Shown here piece after piece: positions 1 to 9,093 of a DNA stretch of 64,000 nt (positions are counted from its first letter, which is position 1; each line of letters starts with the position of its first letter). A program made the position numbers and the translations under genes. The stretch comes from Cytobacillus oceanisediminis (GTDB lineage Bacteria > Bacillota > Bacilli > Bacillales > Cytobacillaceae): the NCBI RefSeq assembly GCF_003182355.1, contig NZ_QGTW01000001.1, positions 682,001 to 746,000 on the forward strand. Direction: 5' to 3'. The notes under the pieces are model-generated. The model searched no databases and was not told the DNA's origin. It worked only from the letters and a program-made list of their open reading frames with translations.

Positions 1-555
1 GCTGTTTTTGATCAACAGCTCAGGTGTAATATTTTCATAAACATCCATGTCTGCTAATGCGACTGATAAATCCCCATTTTTATCTAAAACGGCTGTATAG
101 GAACCTGTTGACGAATGTTCAAATTGAGCGACATGCTCCAAATTCATAAAAGGGGATGATAAATCATAAATCTCTTCCCATTCTGAATCGTTGCCTCTTG
201 CTGATAATAAGATTACTTCCTCACCTAATCTTCCTAAGTTTTCCGCAATATTTCTTGCTACTCCTCCTACCGATGTAGAAGATTTGACTGGATTAGACGT
301 TTCATGAGTAATTTCATATTTCGCATAGAATTTTCGATCGACGTTAGCTCCGCCAATGCAAATAATAGGATTTGTTTCATTTAAAACATAAGCCTTGCCT
401 AAAACATATTCTTTCTTGATTAATCCAGAAATAATATTCGCAACGGACGACATTGATTCTCCTACTATTTCAGATAATTCCTGCTGCGAAATAAATGGAT
501 TTTCTCTAATCATATCTAATATTAATTTTTCATTTTCATTCATTTCATCAGTCAT
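1..555 (-). CDS. HTH-PfkB family sugar/nucleoside kinase, C-terminus beyond the window
   Basis: Reading from an ATG at 555, the protein opens with a winged-HTH segment (PFISQQELSEIVGESMSSVA) and then enters a PfkB fold at ICIGGANVDRK, with the nucleotide-kinase GGVARNIAENLGRLG motif. Only about 185 residues lie in the window, so the anion-hole end (GAGD) is not seen. The start has a strong AAAGGGGGG site just upstream. It is a paralogue of the gene at 2056-3150 and shares its HTH-plus-kinase layout. PfkB proteins of this layout include pseudouridine and other nucleoside kinases; the substrate here is unknown. Tandem palindromes upstream suggest that the HTH acts on its own promoter. Confidence 0.88.
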   Translation of the reverse strand, partial: MTDEMNENEKLILDMIRENPFISQQELSEIVGESMSSVANIISGLIKKEYVLGKAYVLNETNPIICIGGANVDRKFYAKYEITHETSNPVKSSTSVGGVARNIAENLGRLGEEVILLSARGNDSEWEEIYDLSSPFMNLEHVAQFEHSSTGSYTAVLDKNGDLSVALADMDVYENITPELLIKNS

Positions 556-573
556 TTTATACCCCCCCTTTCA

Positions 574-604
574 AAACAAATGTTTATTGGTTGAACATAT
601 GTTT
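574..604. promoter_or_regulatory. Tandem palindromic operator of the first HTH-kinase
   Basis: Two imperfect 12-bp palindromes of the form AAACNNNTGTTT, at 574-585 and 593-604, start 19 bp apart. Read on the minus strand, the whole 31-bp arrangement lines up base for base in spacing with the pair upstream of the kinase at 2056. This looks like a dimer-of-dimers binding site for the HTH domains of these kinases; the assignment is inference. Confidence 0.6.
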
Positions 605-766
605 AGTATACGGTTTCATTTTAGATTGTCAATAGTGCTTTAATTAAAAATTAACTATTTCTTCTTTTATTTTCTCTTTATTTTTTAAAAATAATTAAAT
701 AAAAAAGAAGATCACCAAAGCTTTGTATTTTGAAAAGGGGCAACTAGTAAGCGTGAAATGCAAACA

Positions 767-1726
767 TTAACTAATATGTTTTTTTAATTCACCTGGCATA
801 TTAGATTGATTTTTTGCATTATGTTTTGAAATTTTATTTTTTCTTAACAATCCATTTCTATCTAGCATGGCTGGTAAACTCATTCCGAGAATAATCGTTA
901 CGATACCAACTATTTGAAGAGCAGTAACCGTTTCACTTAATAAGATGACTGATACCATTACCGCGATTGGCAATTCAATCGCACTCAATATCGATGACAT
1001 ACCTAAACCAACTTTAGGAACTGCGATCGTGAATAGGAAGACCGGTATGATCATGCCAAATAACCCCAATGCCAAACCATATATCCATAGTCCTTCGTTG
1101 AACAAAGTCCCATTCCAAATAATTTCCGGCGACTGAAACACTGCCGACATCATAAAAGCAAAGAAAGAAATCAATACTAACCGGTTAGAAGTTGTCATAC
1201 TTGCAGTTGCCCTTCCATTAACAAATAAAAATAGGGAATAACAAAGAGCTGCTGCTAACCCCCATAACCACCCTTGAAAAGGTATTTGAGATAAACCAAC
1301 ATCAATTAAACCAGCTGCTGGTATTGTTCCTGCTACCAATATGATTAAAGATATTAATTCAATTCGACTTGGAAATTGGCGTTTTGTTATACAAGAAATC
1401 AACATGCCTATCCATGTAAATTGAAACAGCAGGACAACTGCCAAAGAAGCAGGCAAATAGTTTAATGAACGACCATATAAAATATTTGTTAACCCTGTTA
1501 AAACGCCAGCAAAAATAAGAATTTTTACTCCATTAAGGCTTAATTTTGTTCTGTTTGTAAGCAGGAAAATACCAACAGCGATGCAAAAGCCGATAAAAAA
1601 TTGACTTGTCACTGCTTCTGAGACCGAAAAACCACTGCGCATTGCCAGTTTTATGATGGTTGAAACTACACCATAACTACTAGCTGCTATCACTACCAAC
1701 AGGGGATAAAGATATATCCTCATCAT
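767..1726 (-). CDS. EamA/DMT family transporter
   Basis: A 319-residue, very hydrophobic protein with about ten predicted membrane helices in two repeated halves, as is usual for the drug/metabolite transporter (EamA) family. The second half carries a typical run (IPVFLFTIAVPKVGLGMSSI, then LPIAVMVSVILLSE). The ATG at 1726 follows GGAGGAAGTAGA. It lies between two HTH-PfkB kinase genes, so it may export or import the kinase substrate or a product, but family members have diverse substrates and none can be named. The C-terminus after the last helix is basic and probably cytoplasmic. Confidence 0.88.
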   Translation of the reverse strand: MMRIYLYPLLVVIAASSYGVVSTIIKLAMRSGFSVSEAVTSQFFIGFCIAVGIFLLTNRTKLSLNGVKILIFAGVLTGLTNILYGRSLNYLPASLAVVLLFQFTWIGMLISCITKRQFPSRIELISLIILVAGTIPAAGLIDVGLSQIPFQGWLWGLAAALCYSLFLFVNGRATASMTTSNRLVLISFFAFMMSAVFQSPEIIWNGTLFNEGLWIYGLALGLFGMIIPVFLFTIAVPKVGLGMSSILSAIELPIAVMVSVILLSETVTALQIVGIVTIILGMSLPAMLDRNGLLRKNKISKHNAKNQSNMPGELKKHIS

Positions 1727-2004
1727 TCTACTTCCTCCTCGTACAATTTTTTATAGAATTGAATTTGATTATGATTTTAAAAATTTCAAAAAAAATCATA
1801 ATCTCCAATATAAATTACCGATAGACTTTTTTGCAATCTATTTTTTAGTTATAATGGATTGACTAAATCAACCGTCCAGATCATTTAGCTCATGTATTTT
1901 TTATCTTTTGCCAGTAACAAAAAGGTTGTCCGGTTAAGCCATTTTGTTATAAAGATAGCCGAGAAATAATCTATTAAAATCGGGTTTAACACTTAAGTAT
2001 TTAC

Positions 2005-2035
2005 AAACAATTGTTTATCAATTAAACTAATGTTT
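2005..2035. promoter_or_regulatory. Tandem palindromic operator of the second HTH-kinase
   Basis: A perfect 12-bp palindrome AAACAATTGTTT (2005-2016) and a second copy AAACTAATGTTT (2024-2035) end 20 bases before the ATG of the kinase at 2056. The 19-bp spacing equals that of the pair at 574-604. The rest of the 1727-2055 interval between the divergent genes shows no further feature I could support. Confidence 0.62.
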
Positions 2036-2055
2036 AAGGAGAATGAGGTTGTTTC

Positions 2056-3150
2056 ATGGATAAAGAGCAGCAAATTTTACATCACATAAGAATGAATCCT
2101 TTCATTTCACAGCAAGAATTATCAAGTAAAGTCGGTTTATCACGACCTGCAGTTGCTAATTATATTGCTAACCTGACGAGACGCGGTGAAATCAAAGGCC
2201 GTGGCTATATACTGAGAGACGAATCGTCGATCGTATGTATTGGAGGAGCAAACACAGACCGGAAAGCGCGAACAAATGAGAAGATACGTCTCTATTCATC
2301 AAATCCAGTAAAAATTACGGAGACTTGTGGCGGTGTAGCACGAAATTTTGCCGAAAATTTAAGTCGGCTCGGTGTTAACACTTCTCTTATTGCTTGTGTA
2401 GGAGACGATAAAGAGGGAAACTGGTTACTAAAGGAAACGAAAAGTGTAGGAGTTGATATTAGTCAAGTATGGGTGCTGCCAACAGAACGGACCGGGACTT
2501 ATACGACCTTGTTAGATATTGATGGTGAAAGTATTGTCTCCATGGCTGATATGACTATTTACGAAAGAATAACAACTTCCATGTTCGAGGAAAAATGGTC
2601 TCATATTGCTGCCTCACAAGCCGTTTTTCTGGATACGAATATTCCCAAGAAATGTATAAGTTATATGATTAAACGCTGCAGAGATGTAAACATTCCTTTG
2701 TATATTGACCCTGTATCTTCAGCCAAAGCACAAAAACTTCCTTTTTGCCTTGACGGAGTAGAACTCATACTCCCTAACCGAGAAGAAGCAGAAATCCTTG
2801 CTGACATAAAAATTGACTCAATCAAGGACTGCCAAATTGCTTGTGAAAAAATTAGAAAGCGTGGCGTCCAAAAAATTATCATCACGCTTGGTGACCAAGG
2901 GGTTTTTTATTTCTCTGCTGAGGAATCCGGGCATTTGTCTCCTTTCAAAACGAATTTTGTAGATGTCACAGGGGCTGATGACGCATTTGCTTCATGTGCC
3001 ATATATGGAATCATGAACGAAGAATCATTATTTAGTGCTTGCCAATTAGGACTTGCAGGTGCTGCTCTTACCCTTCAAACTGAAGAATCTATATCATCAT
3101 TTTTAAAACCTGAAAAACTTCATGAAATAATAAAGGAAGTTTCGGGGTGA
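2056..3150 (+). CDS. HTH-PfkB family carbohydrate/nucleoside kinase
   Basis: This 364-residue protein has an N-terminal winged HTH (about residues 5-50, FISQQELSSKVGLSRPAVAN) joined to a PfkB kinase (about 58-355). PfkB landmarks are IVCIGGANTDRK, CGGVARNFAENLSRLG and the C-terminal anion-hole motif DVTGADDAFASC, where the usual GAGD reads GADD; the catalytic Asp remains. Pseudouridine kinase-like proteins in Bacillaceae share this layout and phosphorylate the nucleoside at O5'; the substrate here is not proven. The ATG follows AAGGAGAATGAGG. It is divergent from the EamA gene, with a tandem operator between. Confidence 0.9.
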   Translation: MDKEQQILHHIRMNPFISQQELSSKVGLSRPAVANYIANLTRRGEIKGRGYILRDESSIVCIGGANTDRKARTNEKIRLYSSNPVKITETCGGVARNFAENLSRLGVNTSLIACVGDDKEGNWLLKETKSVGVDISQVWVLPTERTGTYTTLLDIDGESIVSMADMTIYERITTSMFEEKWSHIAASQAVFLDTNIPKKCISYMIKRCRDVNIPLYIDPVSSAKAQKLPFCLDGVELILPNREEAEILADIKIDSIKDCQIACEKIRKRGVQKIIITLGDQGVFYFSAEESGHLSPFKTNFVDVTGADDAFASCAIYGIMNEESLFSACQLGLAGAALTLQTEESISSFLKPEKLHEIIKEVSG

Positions 3151-3199
3151 AATTCGGGAAGCAATAGAGGTTTAGGCTGCAACTTTATATTGATCATTT

Positions 3200-3249
3200 A
3201 AAAAAAGGGTGACTCAAAAGGTCGTTATATAACGATCTATTGGGTCACC
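3200..3249. terminator. Long hairpin after the kinase
   Basis: GGTGACTCAA (3208-3217) pairs with TTGGGTCACC (3240-3249) and an inner stem GTCGTTAT/ATAACGAT extends it. The T-run lies on the minus-strand side (seen as AAAAAA before the stem). On the plus strand it is a strong hairpin without a T-run. Confidence 0.5.
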
Positions 3250-3492
3250 GATATACCGTATCCAAGATTGAAAACCAATCCTCATGATCTATAGCGGGCA
3301 ATCGGAAGTTTTGCAAACCTTCGGGGGCCAAGTGGTTATATGAAACCCGTTCGCCTCTTACCTATGCATGAACCCTTTCCCACTTCTCACTGGCCTTTTT
3401 CTACCTTCCACTCTCTTTTCTTACACTAAATTTTATTGACAGCTCAAGCCTGCCTTCTATACTGTATAATTATAAAAATAAACTTGCGAAAG

Positions 3493-3664
3493 ACTGCTGC
3501 AGGAGAGAATGTATGGTACGTCACCGAAAGGGAAAATCTTTAGAAAAGATGGATCTATTAGGTAAAAAAGACCACTGCAGAACGCTTCTCTGGAGAGCGC
3601 TTCACACACCCGTGGGGTATACCTTCTAACATAGATAAAACTCTCAGGTACAAGGACAGAGATA
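3493..3664 (+). ncRNA. Tandem glycine riboswitch
   Basis: The leader contains the two-aptamer glycine riboswitch pattern. The first aptamer carries CAGGAGAG and then GTCACCGAAAGGG, and closes with CACTGCAG pairing to CTGCTGCAG. The second carries CTCTGGAGAGCGCTTCAC and ends with the hallmark AAACTCTCAGGTACAAGG followed by ACAGAG. It stops about 27 bases before the start codon of a glycine-transporter-family (PF03458) gene. Whether it acts as an on or off switch was not worked out. Confidence 0.85.
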
Positions 3665-3690
3665 CTTACTCAATGATTAGGGGGGGTTGT

Positions 3691-4302
3691 ATGGTTTGGG
3701 ATGTTTTGAACGTGATCGGAACCATTGCCTTTGCGATGAGTGGGGCTGTCATTGCGCTGAAAGTAAAATACGATATTATTGGCGCCTATGTTCTGGGATT
3801 AATTACTGCATTTGGCGGCGGAGCTATTAGAAACCTTTTTACTGGTATTCCTATCATCGAATTATGGCAGCAAACCACTCTTTTTATCGTTGCTATTATC
3901 ACCATAAGTATCGTCATCTTATTGCCAAGTAGCGCAGTTAAACTTCTAACGAAATGGAGTATTTTTGACTCAATTGGCTTGTCGGCATTTGCTGTTCAGG
4001 GGGCTATGTATGCACAATCAATTAACTTACCCCTATTTGCTGTTATGTTTTCAGCCGCAATAACCGGTGCAGGTGGAGGGATTATTCGTGATGTTTTAGC
4101 TCAACAAAAGCCAATTGTTTTACGTCAGGATGTATATCTTTTATGGGCAATTTTTGCCGGGTTTATTATAGGCATGGAGTGGTTATCAGAGTCCTATCAA
4201 TTCTATATTCTTTTTACTATTACTTTACTATTACGAGTAATTTCGCATCGGTTCGCCTGGAGTTTACCTACTAGAACAATTCAAAAACAACAAGAAGATT
4301 AA
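3691..4302 (+). CDS. Glycine transporter family membrane protein (PF03458, UPF0126/TRIC-like)
   Basis: The 203-residue product has about seven membrane helices in two similar halves, each with a glycine-rich motif: AFGGGAIRNLFTGIP and TGAGGGIIRDVLAQ. This is the UPF0126/YvgT-type family, structurally like TRIC channels and renamed glycine transporter. The tandem glycine riboswitch in the leader supports glycine as ligand or substrate. I place the start at ATG 3691, with the AGGGGGGG site at 3679-3686 just before it; an in-frame ATG at 3673 has no such site. A terminator follows the stop. Confidence 0.88.
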   Translation: MVWDVLNVIGTIAFAMSGAVIALKVKYDIIGAYVLGLITAFGGGAIRNLFTGIPIIELWQQTTLFIVAIITISIVILLPSSAVKLLTKWSIFDSIGLSAFAVQGAMYAQSINLPLFAVMFSAAITGAGGGIIRDVLAQQKPIVLRQDVYLLWAIFAGFIIGMEWLSESYQFYILFTITLLLRVISHRFAWSLPTRTIQKQQED

Positions 4303-4336
4303 AAACAGGTTCTGATTTATACATTCTCTAAACATA

Positions 4337-4363
4337 AAAGCTCACTTCAGCGTGAGCTTTTTA
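4337..4363 (+). terminator. Rho-independent terminator
   Basis: AAAGCTCAC and GTGAGCTTT form a stem round TTCAGC, followed by TTTATG. It ends the riboswitch-glycine transporter transcript. Confidence 0.8.
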
Positions 4364-4716
4364 TGTGTCTATTTTCGATTGAAAATTTGAATTTGGTAAA
4401 AATATGCACCATACCTCTATGGGGCATGACAATTGGTGCGACAGCCAATTATGTTACGATTAACCTTGATGTCGGTCCTTATTGAACAGGATGTACCTAA
4501 GGGTCAATCATTGTTCATGTGGAAAGGAAAGTACTTCCCCAGGCTATTGTTATTTTGGATGTTGAAGATAAAATAATAATGCATGGTAATAAAACAATTG
4601 TCTTTACATGGGTAACGTTCTAATACATGTATACATGAAATACAGATACTATAGTCGAAGGAGAGCAGCGTATTTATACACTGCTCTCCTTCTTTATAAT
4701 ATTATTGGTTTGGTAT
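4364..4716. other. Gene-free interval with a long inverted repeat
   Basis: No convincing gene was found here. A short in-frame stretch near 4428-4480 looks protein-like but is interrupted and not recognisable. A 12-bp perfect stem, GAAGGAGAGCAG with CTGCTCTCCTTC (4657-4692), lies just past the 3' end of the minus-strand YkvI-type gene and may end its transcript, although the T-run is on the plus-strand side. Confidence 0.5.
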
Positions 4717-5817
4717 TTAGCTGTTCACTATTTTTTTTGTATATTTTTCGCTTTCATCATATTTTTCTTTTTGAATTTTCTTCATTCTAATTGGTGCAAT
4801 AATTAAAACGGCAATCAGGATCAATCCAAGATAACCAATTAGTGGGTAGAAGTGGCTAACAAGATCTGTAAACCCTACGAAACTTGCAGCAAATGCTACC
4901 ATCATTGTTACGACGAAAAACCTTTTAAAATTTGGTGTACCTACCTTTGAAAAACGAGCCACAAATGAGAAAAACATACTGATCGCTGTATTGAAAATCA
5001 TGGCAAAGAGAACGATCGACATAACGGTACCTAGAGCAGGAGAAATATTATTAACAATAGCTAACATTGGCATATCCATACTGCCAACACTTTCAATCTT
5101 AGAAAAAATAGCTAGATGGCTCAGCAGAATGAGAACACCCAGCCCAATACCTCCGACTAATCCACCTAATGCGGCAGTTTTACGATTGTTTTCTGCTCCA
5201 CCCATAACGATTGCCATAGATGCACCTACTGCCGTATTAAAGGACACATAATTAATACCAGAAATAAACCAATTTGGAAGAGTAGTTGGATGCTCCTTGG
5301 CTACACTATCTAAAGCGAGGAATGATCCGTCGGCATTTATAAAACTATAGATAGAAATGATAATGACAAAGAAGATTAAGAATGGGGTAATCCCGCCTAT
5401 GATAGCAACAACACGGTCAACCTTTAACATCCCGGTTAAAAGAACAAGAATCGTCATAACGCTTGTCCCTATTATGACAGGCACACCAAATTGCTGATTT
5501 AAGTTTGACCCTGCACCTGCTATCATTACTACGCCTACACCAAACAAAGTAAAAATAAGAATATAATCAATCATTAACCCTAGATATCGGCCGCTTATCG
5601 TATAGATCACATGTTTATGTGATGTAGTTTTCATGCTGCTGCCTAGCCACACAAGTATCATTCCGGCATAAGCAAATAAAGCGGTTGCAACAATTGCGCC
5701 GAAAATACCCATAAGACCAAAACTAGTAAAATATTGAAGAACTTCCTGCCCTGAAGCAAATCCAGCACCCACGATTACACCTATAAAAGCGCTTCCAATT
5801 TTTAGAATTCTTTTCAT
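4717..5817 (-). CDS. YkvI family membrane protein (APC-fold amino-acid transporter-like)
   Basis: A 366-residue protein with about ten membrane helices. The first helix carries FIGVIVGAGFASGQEVLQYF, characteristic of the YkvI family, which is distantly related to branched-chain amino acid carriers with an APC (LeuT-like) fold. The unwound glycine-rich TM1 (GVIVGAGFASG) fits substrate or ion binding in that fold. The ATG at 5817 follows CGAGGGGGAATCTAA. It appears monocistronic. Substrate is unknown. The highly charged C-terminus (KKIQKEKYDESEKYTKK) is probably cytoplasmic. Confidence 0.87.
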   Translation of the reverse strand: MKRILKIGSAFIGVIVGAGFASGQEVLQYFTSFGLMGIFGAIVATALFAYAGMILVWLGSSMKTTSHKHVIYTISGRYLGLMIDYILIFTLFGVGVVMIAGAGSNLNQQFGVPVIIGTSVMTILVLLTGMLKVDRVVAIIGGITPFLIFFVIIISIYSFINADGSFLALDSVAKEHPTTLPNWFISGINYVSFNTAVGASMAIVMGGAENNRKTAALGGLVGGIGLGVLILLSHLAIFSKIESVGSMDMPMLAIVNNISPALGTVMSIVLFAMIFNTAISMFFSFVARFSKVGTPNFKRFFVVTMMVAFAASFVGFTDLVSHFYPLIGYLGLILIAVLIIAPIRMKKIQKEKYDESEKYTKKIVNS

Positions 5818-6307
5818 TTAGATTCCCCCTCGGATTGTCTCTTTTTTAAGTATAACAATTTAAAGATGAAATCTATTTGTGTAAATACTAAAAGATAGGA
5901 TATATGATTTGTTTATCTGAACAAAAAGAGTTCTAAATTTTCTCAAAAATGGGATTTTTACAAATCCCAAAAGAACGGCACCCCCAAAAGTTTTGGAAGG
6001 AGTGTATAAACTGTCCGAAGTTAGCTTCTTGCGATGAAACAGCCATGATAATGAAATTACTTCCTTGAGGTATTGGACTATATTGTATACATTTTTTGAT
6101 CCATTAAATGTTTGACTTCAATTATTTTTACTAGCGGACCTTACCCGCTTGTTCCCCGATCACTTAGCTATGATACTCTTCATCTATGATTAAACAAGTG
6201 ATAATTAAGTCTGTTGTAGGACGATTGGTTTGAATAGCTTCACGGTGAGTTGGTACAATGAAATACAGTTTTCCTATTTTTTGATGAGTGAAGGAATCGA
6301 TTAAATA
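5818..6307. other. Gene-free interval
   Basis: About 490 bases with no open frame preceded by a credible ribosome binding site. The promoter of the YkvI-type gene should lie at its left edge. Nothing else could be supported. Confidence 0.4.
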
Positions 6308-6366
6308 GTGTTTGAAAGCCTGTCCCCCAAGTACGATAACAATTTAACGAACCGGGGGAACAGGCC
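6308..6366 (-). terminator. Terminator of the LysM/propeller gene
   Basis: Read on the minus strand, GCCTGTTCCCCC pairs with GGGGGACAGGC about ten bases after the stop codon and is followed by TTTCAAACACTATTT. Confidence 0.7.
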
Positions 6367-6375
6367 CCCCATGTT

Positions 6376-8193
6376 CTATAAAAAGGTTAAACTTGAAGCT
6401 ATCTCCCTCAAATGCGGTTGGTCTGCCCATAAGATGAAGTAATTGTAAGTTTCTCCTTGGATGGTTATGGGAGTTGGATACCTTACGATTAAAGCGGATT
6501 GATTCAACATTTCTGCGGGCTGGTCTGCAGAAGGAAAAATGTAGCAAGCTTCCTGGTTTTGAACTCGAGCCTTCAAAATGCTTGGCATGGATCCATAGGG
6601 CATTAATGGATGGAAAGCTTCCCCACGGCACACCTCATCCAAGCTTTCACCAGCTGAAATAGCCGATATTTGAAAAAAGCCGTCAGTACCTTCATATCTT
6701 TCCTCGTTCACTTTTCGCCAGTTCGATGGATATTGGAAACGAACCTTGTAGGTCGTGTTCGTATAGGTCTTTTGGGTACCATCTATTATGGCAGCTGGAG
6801 ACCATTGAAGTGACTGAATGTTAACTCCTTCAATTAGTCGAATCGGGACGGGATGACGGAGGTCGATAGCCCACATTTCGCTGGCAAATTCCTGTTCCTT
6901 GCACCCGCTAAGATAGGCTATTTTTGTTCCGTCTGTTGACCACGTGACAGGCGATGCAAAACAATTGGATATAGCCCAAATTCGATCCTCTTCTCCTCGC
7001 CTCTCCACCGTTCGAACTTGTGAAAAATACCCTCTATCTTCAAAGGCGGTAGCGCTATAGGCAATTTTCAAAGAATCAGGAGACCATGTCGGAAAATAAT
7101 TTTTTGCAAGGGGCCCGCCTTTTACTTCAACCACATTGCCTGTTGAAAGCTCCACTGTGTGAATGATGGAGATACTGACGCCTGGTGTTGTATAAAGTGC
7201 AAATCTTCCATTAGGGGATAGCCGGGCATTATTAAGCCGCCCTTCTGTGTTCCTTGTAATTTGCTGTTTCCCAGTTCCGTCGGTTTGAATTCGGAAAAGC
7301 TGACTAATTCCTGATGCATCCGGTGCTTGAAAAAGCAGTTCCCTGCCACTCGGAAACCATTGAACATCTGTGGAGTCAGGTTGTTGAATGCTTTGCGCTT
7401 GATGAGACAGGACGTTGTACAAGATAATGTGCCCCTGCTTCGTATAAGCAATTTGGCTGCTGTCAGGCGACCAATCCATTTTGAATCCGACCTCTTCTTC
7501 CATCTGGTCGATTTGAGCAATGGAACCTGCTGCAACATCAATCACATATATAATTCTGCTCTTTCCAACAAACGCAATTCTCCTGCTATTCGGTGACCAT
7601 TCAGGACTTGAAAAAGAGTCACCCAATCCACTGGTGAGCTGCACGTTCTCTCCTGTCCGGGGATTATATAACCAAATATCATAATGCCCTCCCCGATCAG
7701 AAGTATAGGCTATCAGCCCTTGGCCACCAGGAGGGGCGTATGGAATCCTTATCCTCATTCCGGGAATTAGTTGTGAAGATGGAAGCTGGTTTACAATCCG
7801 AATAAGCTCATAATTTGGCTCCCCGTTCGTTTTTACATTAAAACGTTCTGCAAGCTGATACAGTGTATCACCTGGCTGGACGATATAATAAGGAACACCT
7901 GGCGGAACCTTTAATAATTGACCGATCTGGATAATATAAGGTGGTCGAAGTTGATTCGCCTCCACGATCACTGAAGTCGGGACTTTGTATAATTGTGAAA
8001 TTCGATACACTGAATCTCCTTGCCTAACACGCACAACGTCAACACCAGGTGGAACGGACAGCTGTTGACCTATATAAATCGTGTAAGGAGGCTTCAAATT
8101 ATTTGCCGCAATAAGGGTATCTGCCGGAATTCCCCATCTGCTGGAAATCCCTTGCACCGTATCACCTGAACGTACTGTATAAAAAGTCTGCAT
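6376..8193 (-). CDS. LysM-repeat protein with TolB-like beta-propeller
   Basis: The 605-residue product has three LysM repeats at about residues 1-48, 49-96 and 97-155, with YTVRSGDTVQGISSRW, RVRQGDSVYRISQLY and YIVQPGDTLYQLAERF. A TolB/WD40-like propeller follows (about 160-470), with recurring SPDS/WSPNSRRIAF motifs. The last 130 residues form a separate domain starting YKVRFQYPSNW. LysM binds N-acetylglucosamine polymers such as peptidoglycan. No signal peptide is present, so a spore cortex or coat location is plausible (inference). I choose ATG 8193, behind GGAAGTGA with 5-nt spacing; an in-frame GTG at 8202 is an alternative start. Confidence 0.88.
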   Translation of the reverse strand: MQTFYTVRSGDTVQGISSRWGIPADTLIAANNLKPPYTIYIGQQLSVPPGVDVVRVRQGDSVYRISQLYKVPTSVIVEANQLRPPYIIQIGQLLKVPPGVPYYIVQPGDTLYQLAERFNVKTNGEPNYELIRIVNQLPSSQLIPGMRIRIPYAPPGGQGLIAYTSDRGGHYDIWLYNPRTGENVQLTSGLGDSFSSPEWSPNSRRIAFVGKSRIIYVIDVAAGSIAQIDQMEEEVGFKMDWSPDSSQIAYTKQGHIILYNVLSHQAQSIQQPDSTDVQWFPSGRELLFQAPDASGISQLFRIQTDGTGKQQITRNTEGRLNNARLSPNGRFALYTTPGVSISIIHTVELSTGNVVEVKGGPLAKNYFPTWSPDSLKIAYSATAFEDRGYFSQVRTVERRGEEDRIWAISNCFASPVTWSTDGTKIAYLSGCKEQEFASEMWAIDLRHPVPIRLIEGVNIQSLQWSPAAIIDGTQKTYTNTTYKVRFQYPSNWRKVNEERYEGTDGFFQISAISAGESLDEVCRGEAFHPLMPYGSMPSILKARVQNQEACYIFPSADQPAEMLNQSALIVRYPTPITIQGETYNYFILWADQPHLREIASSLTFL

Positions 8194-8513
8194 GATCTTC
8201 ACTTCCCATAAGATAAATTTCCGCGAATAAAGTTGAGGGATTAAATGGGTACACTCTCTCTGCCCATATACTATTCATTAGGAAGTGCGAGGTTCAATGA
8301 TAACGGGGAAGAATTGGATAAAAAACTTATTCCTCTAAATATTGCTCAATTACAAATCTGTAAAGCATGATTTGATTCAGGAAATGGCTGGAGGGCTCGT
8401 GATGAAAACACTGGGTGGATTGGTGGTCTAAGCAGGGCATCGTAATAGGAATACGATCGTTATATTAAACACTTGTGGAAGATGGATTAGGAGGGTGCAT
8501 AAATAAGCTAATA
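8194..8513. other. Gene-free interval, possible traces of decayed genes
   Basis: No intact gene. Short plus-strand stretches around 8300-8370 and 8440-8490 read as protein-like fragments. The second resembles a TIVVLNT-type segment of glycoside hydrolases, but is too short to assign. Confidence 0.25.
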
Positions 8514-8550
8514 TTAAAAAATGCTCAGAGTAAAAAAACTCTGAGCATTG
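8514..8550 (-). terminator. Terminator of the small exported protein
   Basis: A 12-bp perfect stem AATGCTCAGAGT/ACTCTGAGCATT with a T-rich loop. On the minus strand it runs into TTTTTAATA, about 80 bases after the stop of the gene at 8632-9093. Confidence 0.8.
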
Positions 8551-8631
8551 ATAACTTTCGAGTTATTACATTGTGAATTCATTAGCGATTTTAATTGGGC
8601 CCACTATCTAAGGATAAAAGCCTCTTAGATT

Positions 8632-9093
8632 TCATTCAATAAAATACATCTTTCCATTCACTTCTATAGATACCGATGATTGTTTCATCTCTTCCTTTAA
8701 ATCTTTGGCATAGGCAACTACTTGATTAATCTTTTTCTTGTCCAAATCTTCTGCAAAGCTATACACAATTGTGACTTTTTCCTTAATAAGCTGATCATTA
8801 TCAGATAACCAGGCTCCAGTTCCATCAATAGCTGTTGCTCCTCCAAACATTTCTGAAAATTTCTCTAGCGACCTGTTAACATATGGAGTATTGTCGATTG
8901 GCTGATCTACATAATACGTAGAGGGTACGTAGATTTTCACTTCATCTTCGAGATGAAATTGCCCTTTTAAGGCAGAAGATTGTATTCTATTGAAGGTTTC
9001 ATGTTCCCCTGTAGCATATACAGCATTTCCTAAAAAGCCAATGAACAGAATCATGGGGATGATCCAATAGAAGATTTTTTTCCTTTCCAACAT
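8632..9093 (-). CDS. Small exported protein, DUF3574-like
   Basis: A 153-residue protein starting with a basic-hydrophobic signal or anchor (KKIFYWIIPMILFIGFLGNAV). The remainder is soluble: KIYVPSTYYVDQP, then FSEMFGGATAIDGTGAWLS, then VTIVYSFAEDL. The order of a strand, an FxGGxTxxDGxGxW-like motif and a second strand resembles DUF3574 proteins, but I make that link only by eye. The start is ATG 9093 behind AAGGAG (5-nt spacing), rather than the GTG at 9099 inside the ribosome binding site. It has its own terminator and is probably monocistronic. Function unknown. Confidence 0.75.
   Translation of the reverse strand: MLERKKIFYWIIPMILFIGFLGNAVYATGEHETFNRIQSSALKGQFHLEDEVKIYVPSTYYVDQPIDNTPYVNRSLEKFSEMFGGATAIDGTGAWLSDNDQLIKEKVTIVYSFAEDLDKKKINQVVAYAKDLKEEMKQSSVSIEVNGKMYFIE

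Noticed and set aside
7122..7541. 139-codon minus-strand frame inside the LysM-propeller gene
   Set aside because: It lies in another frame of a well-supported gene.
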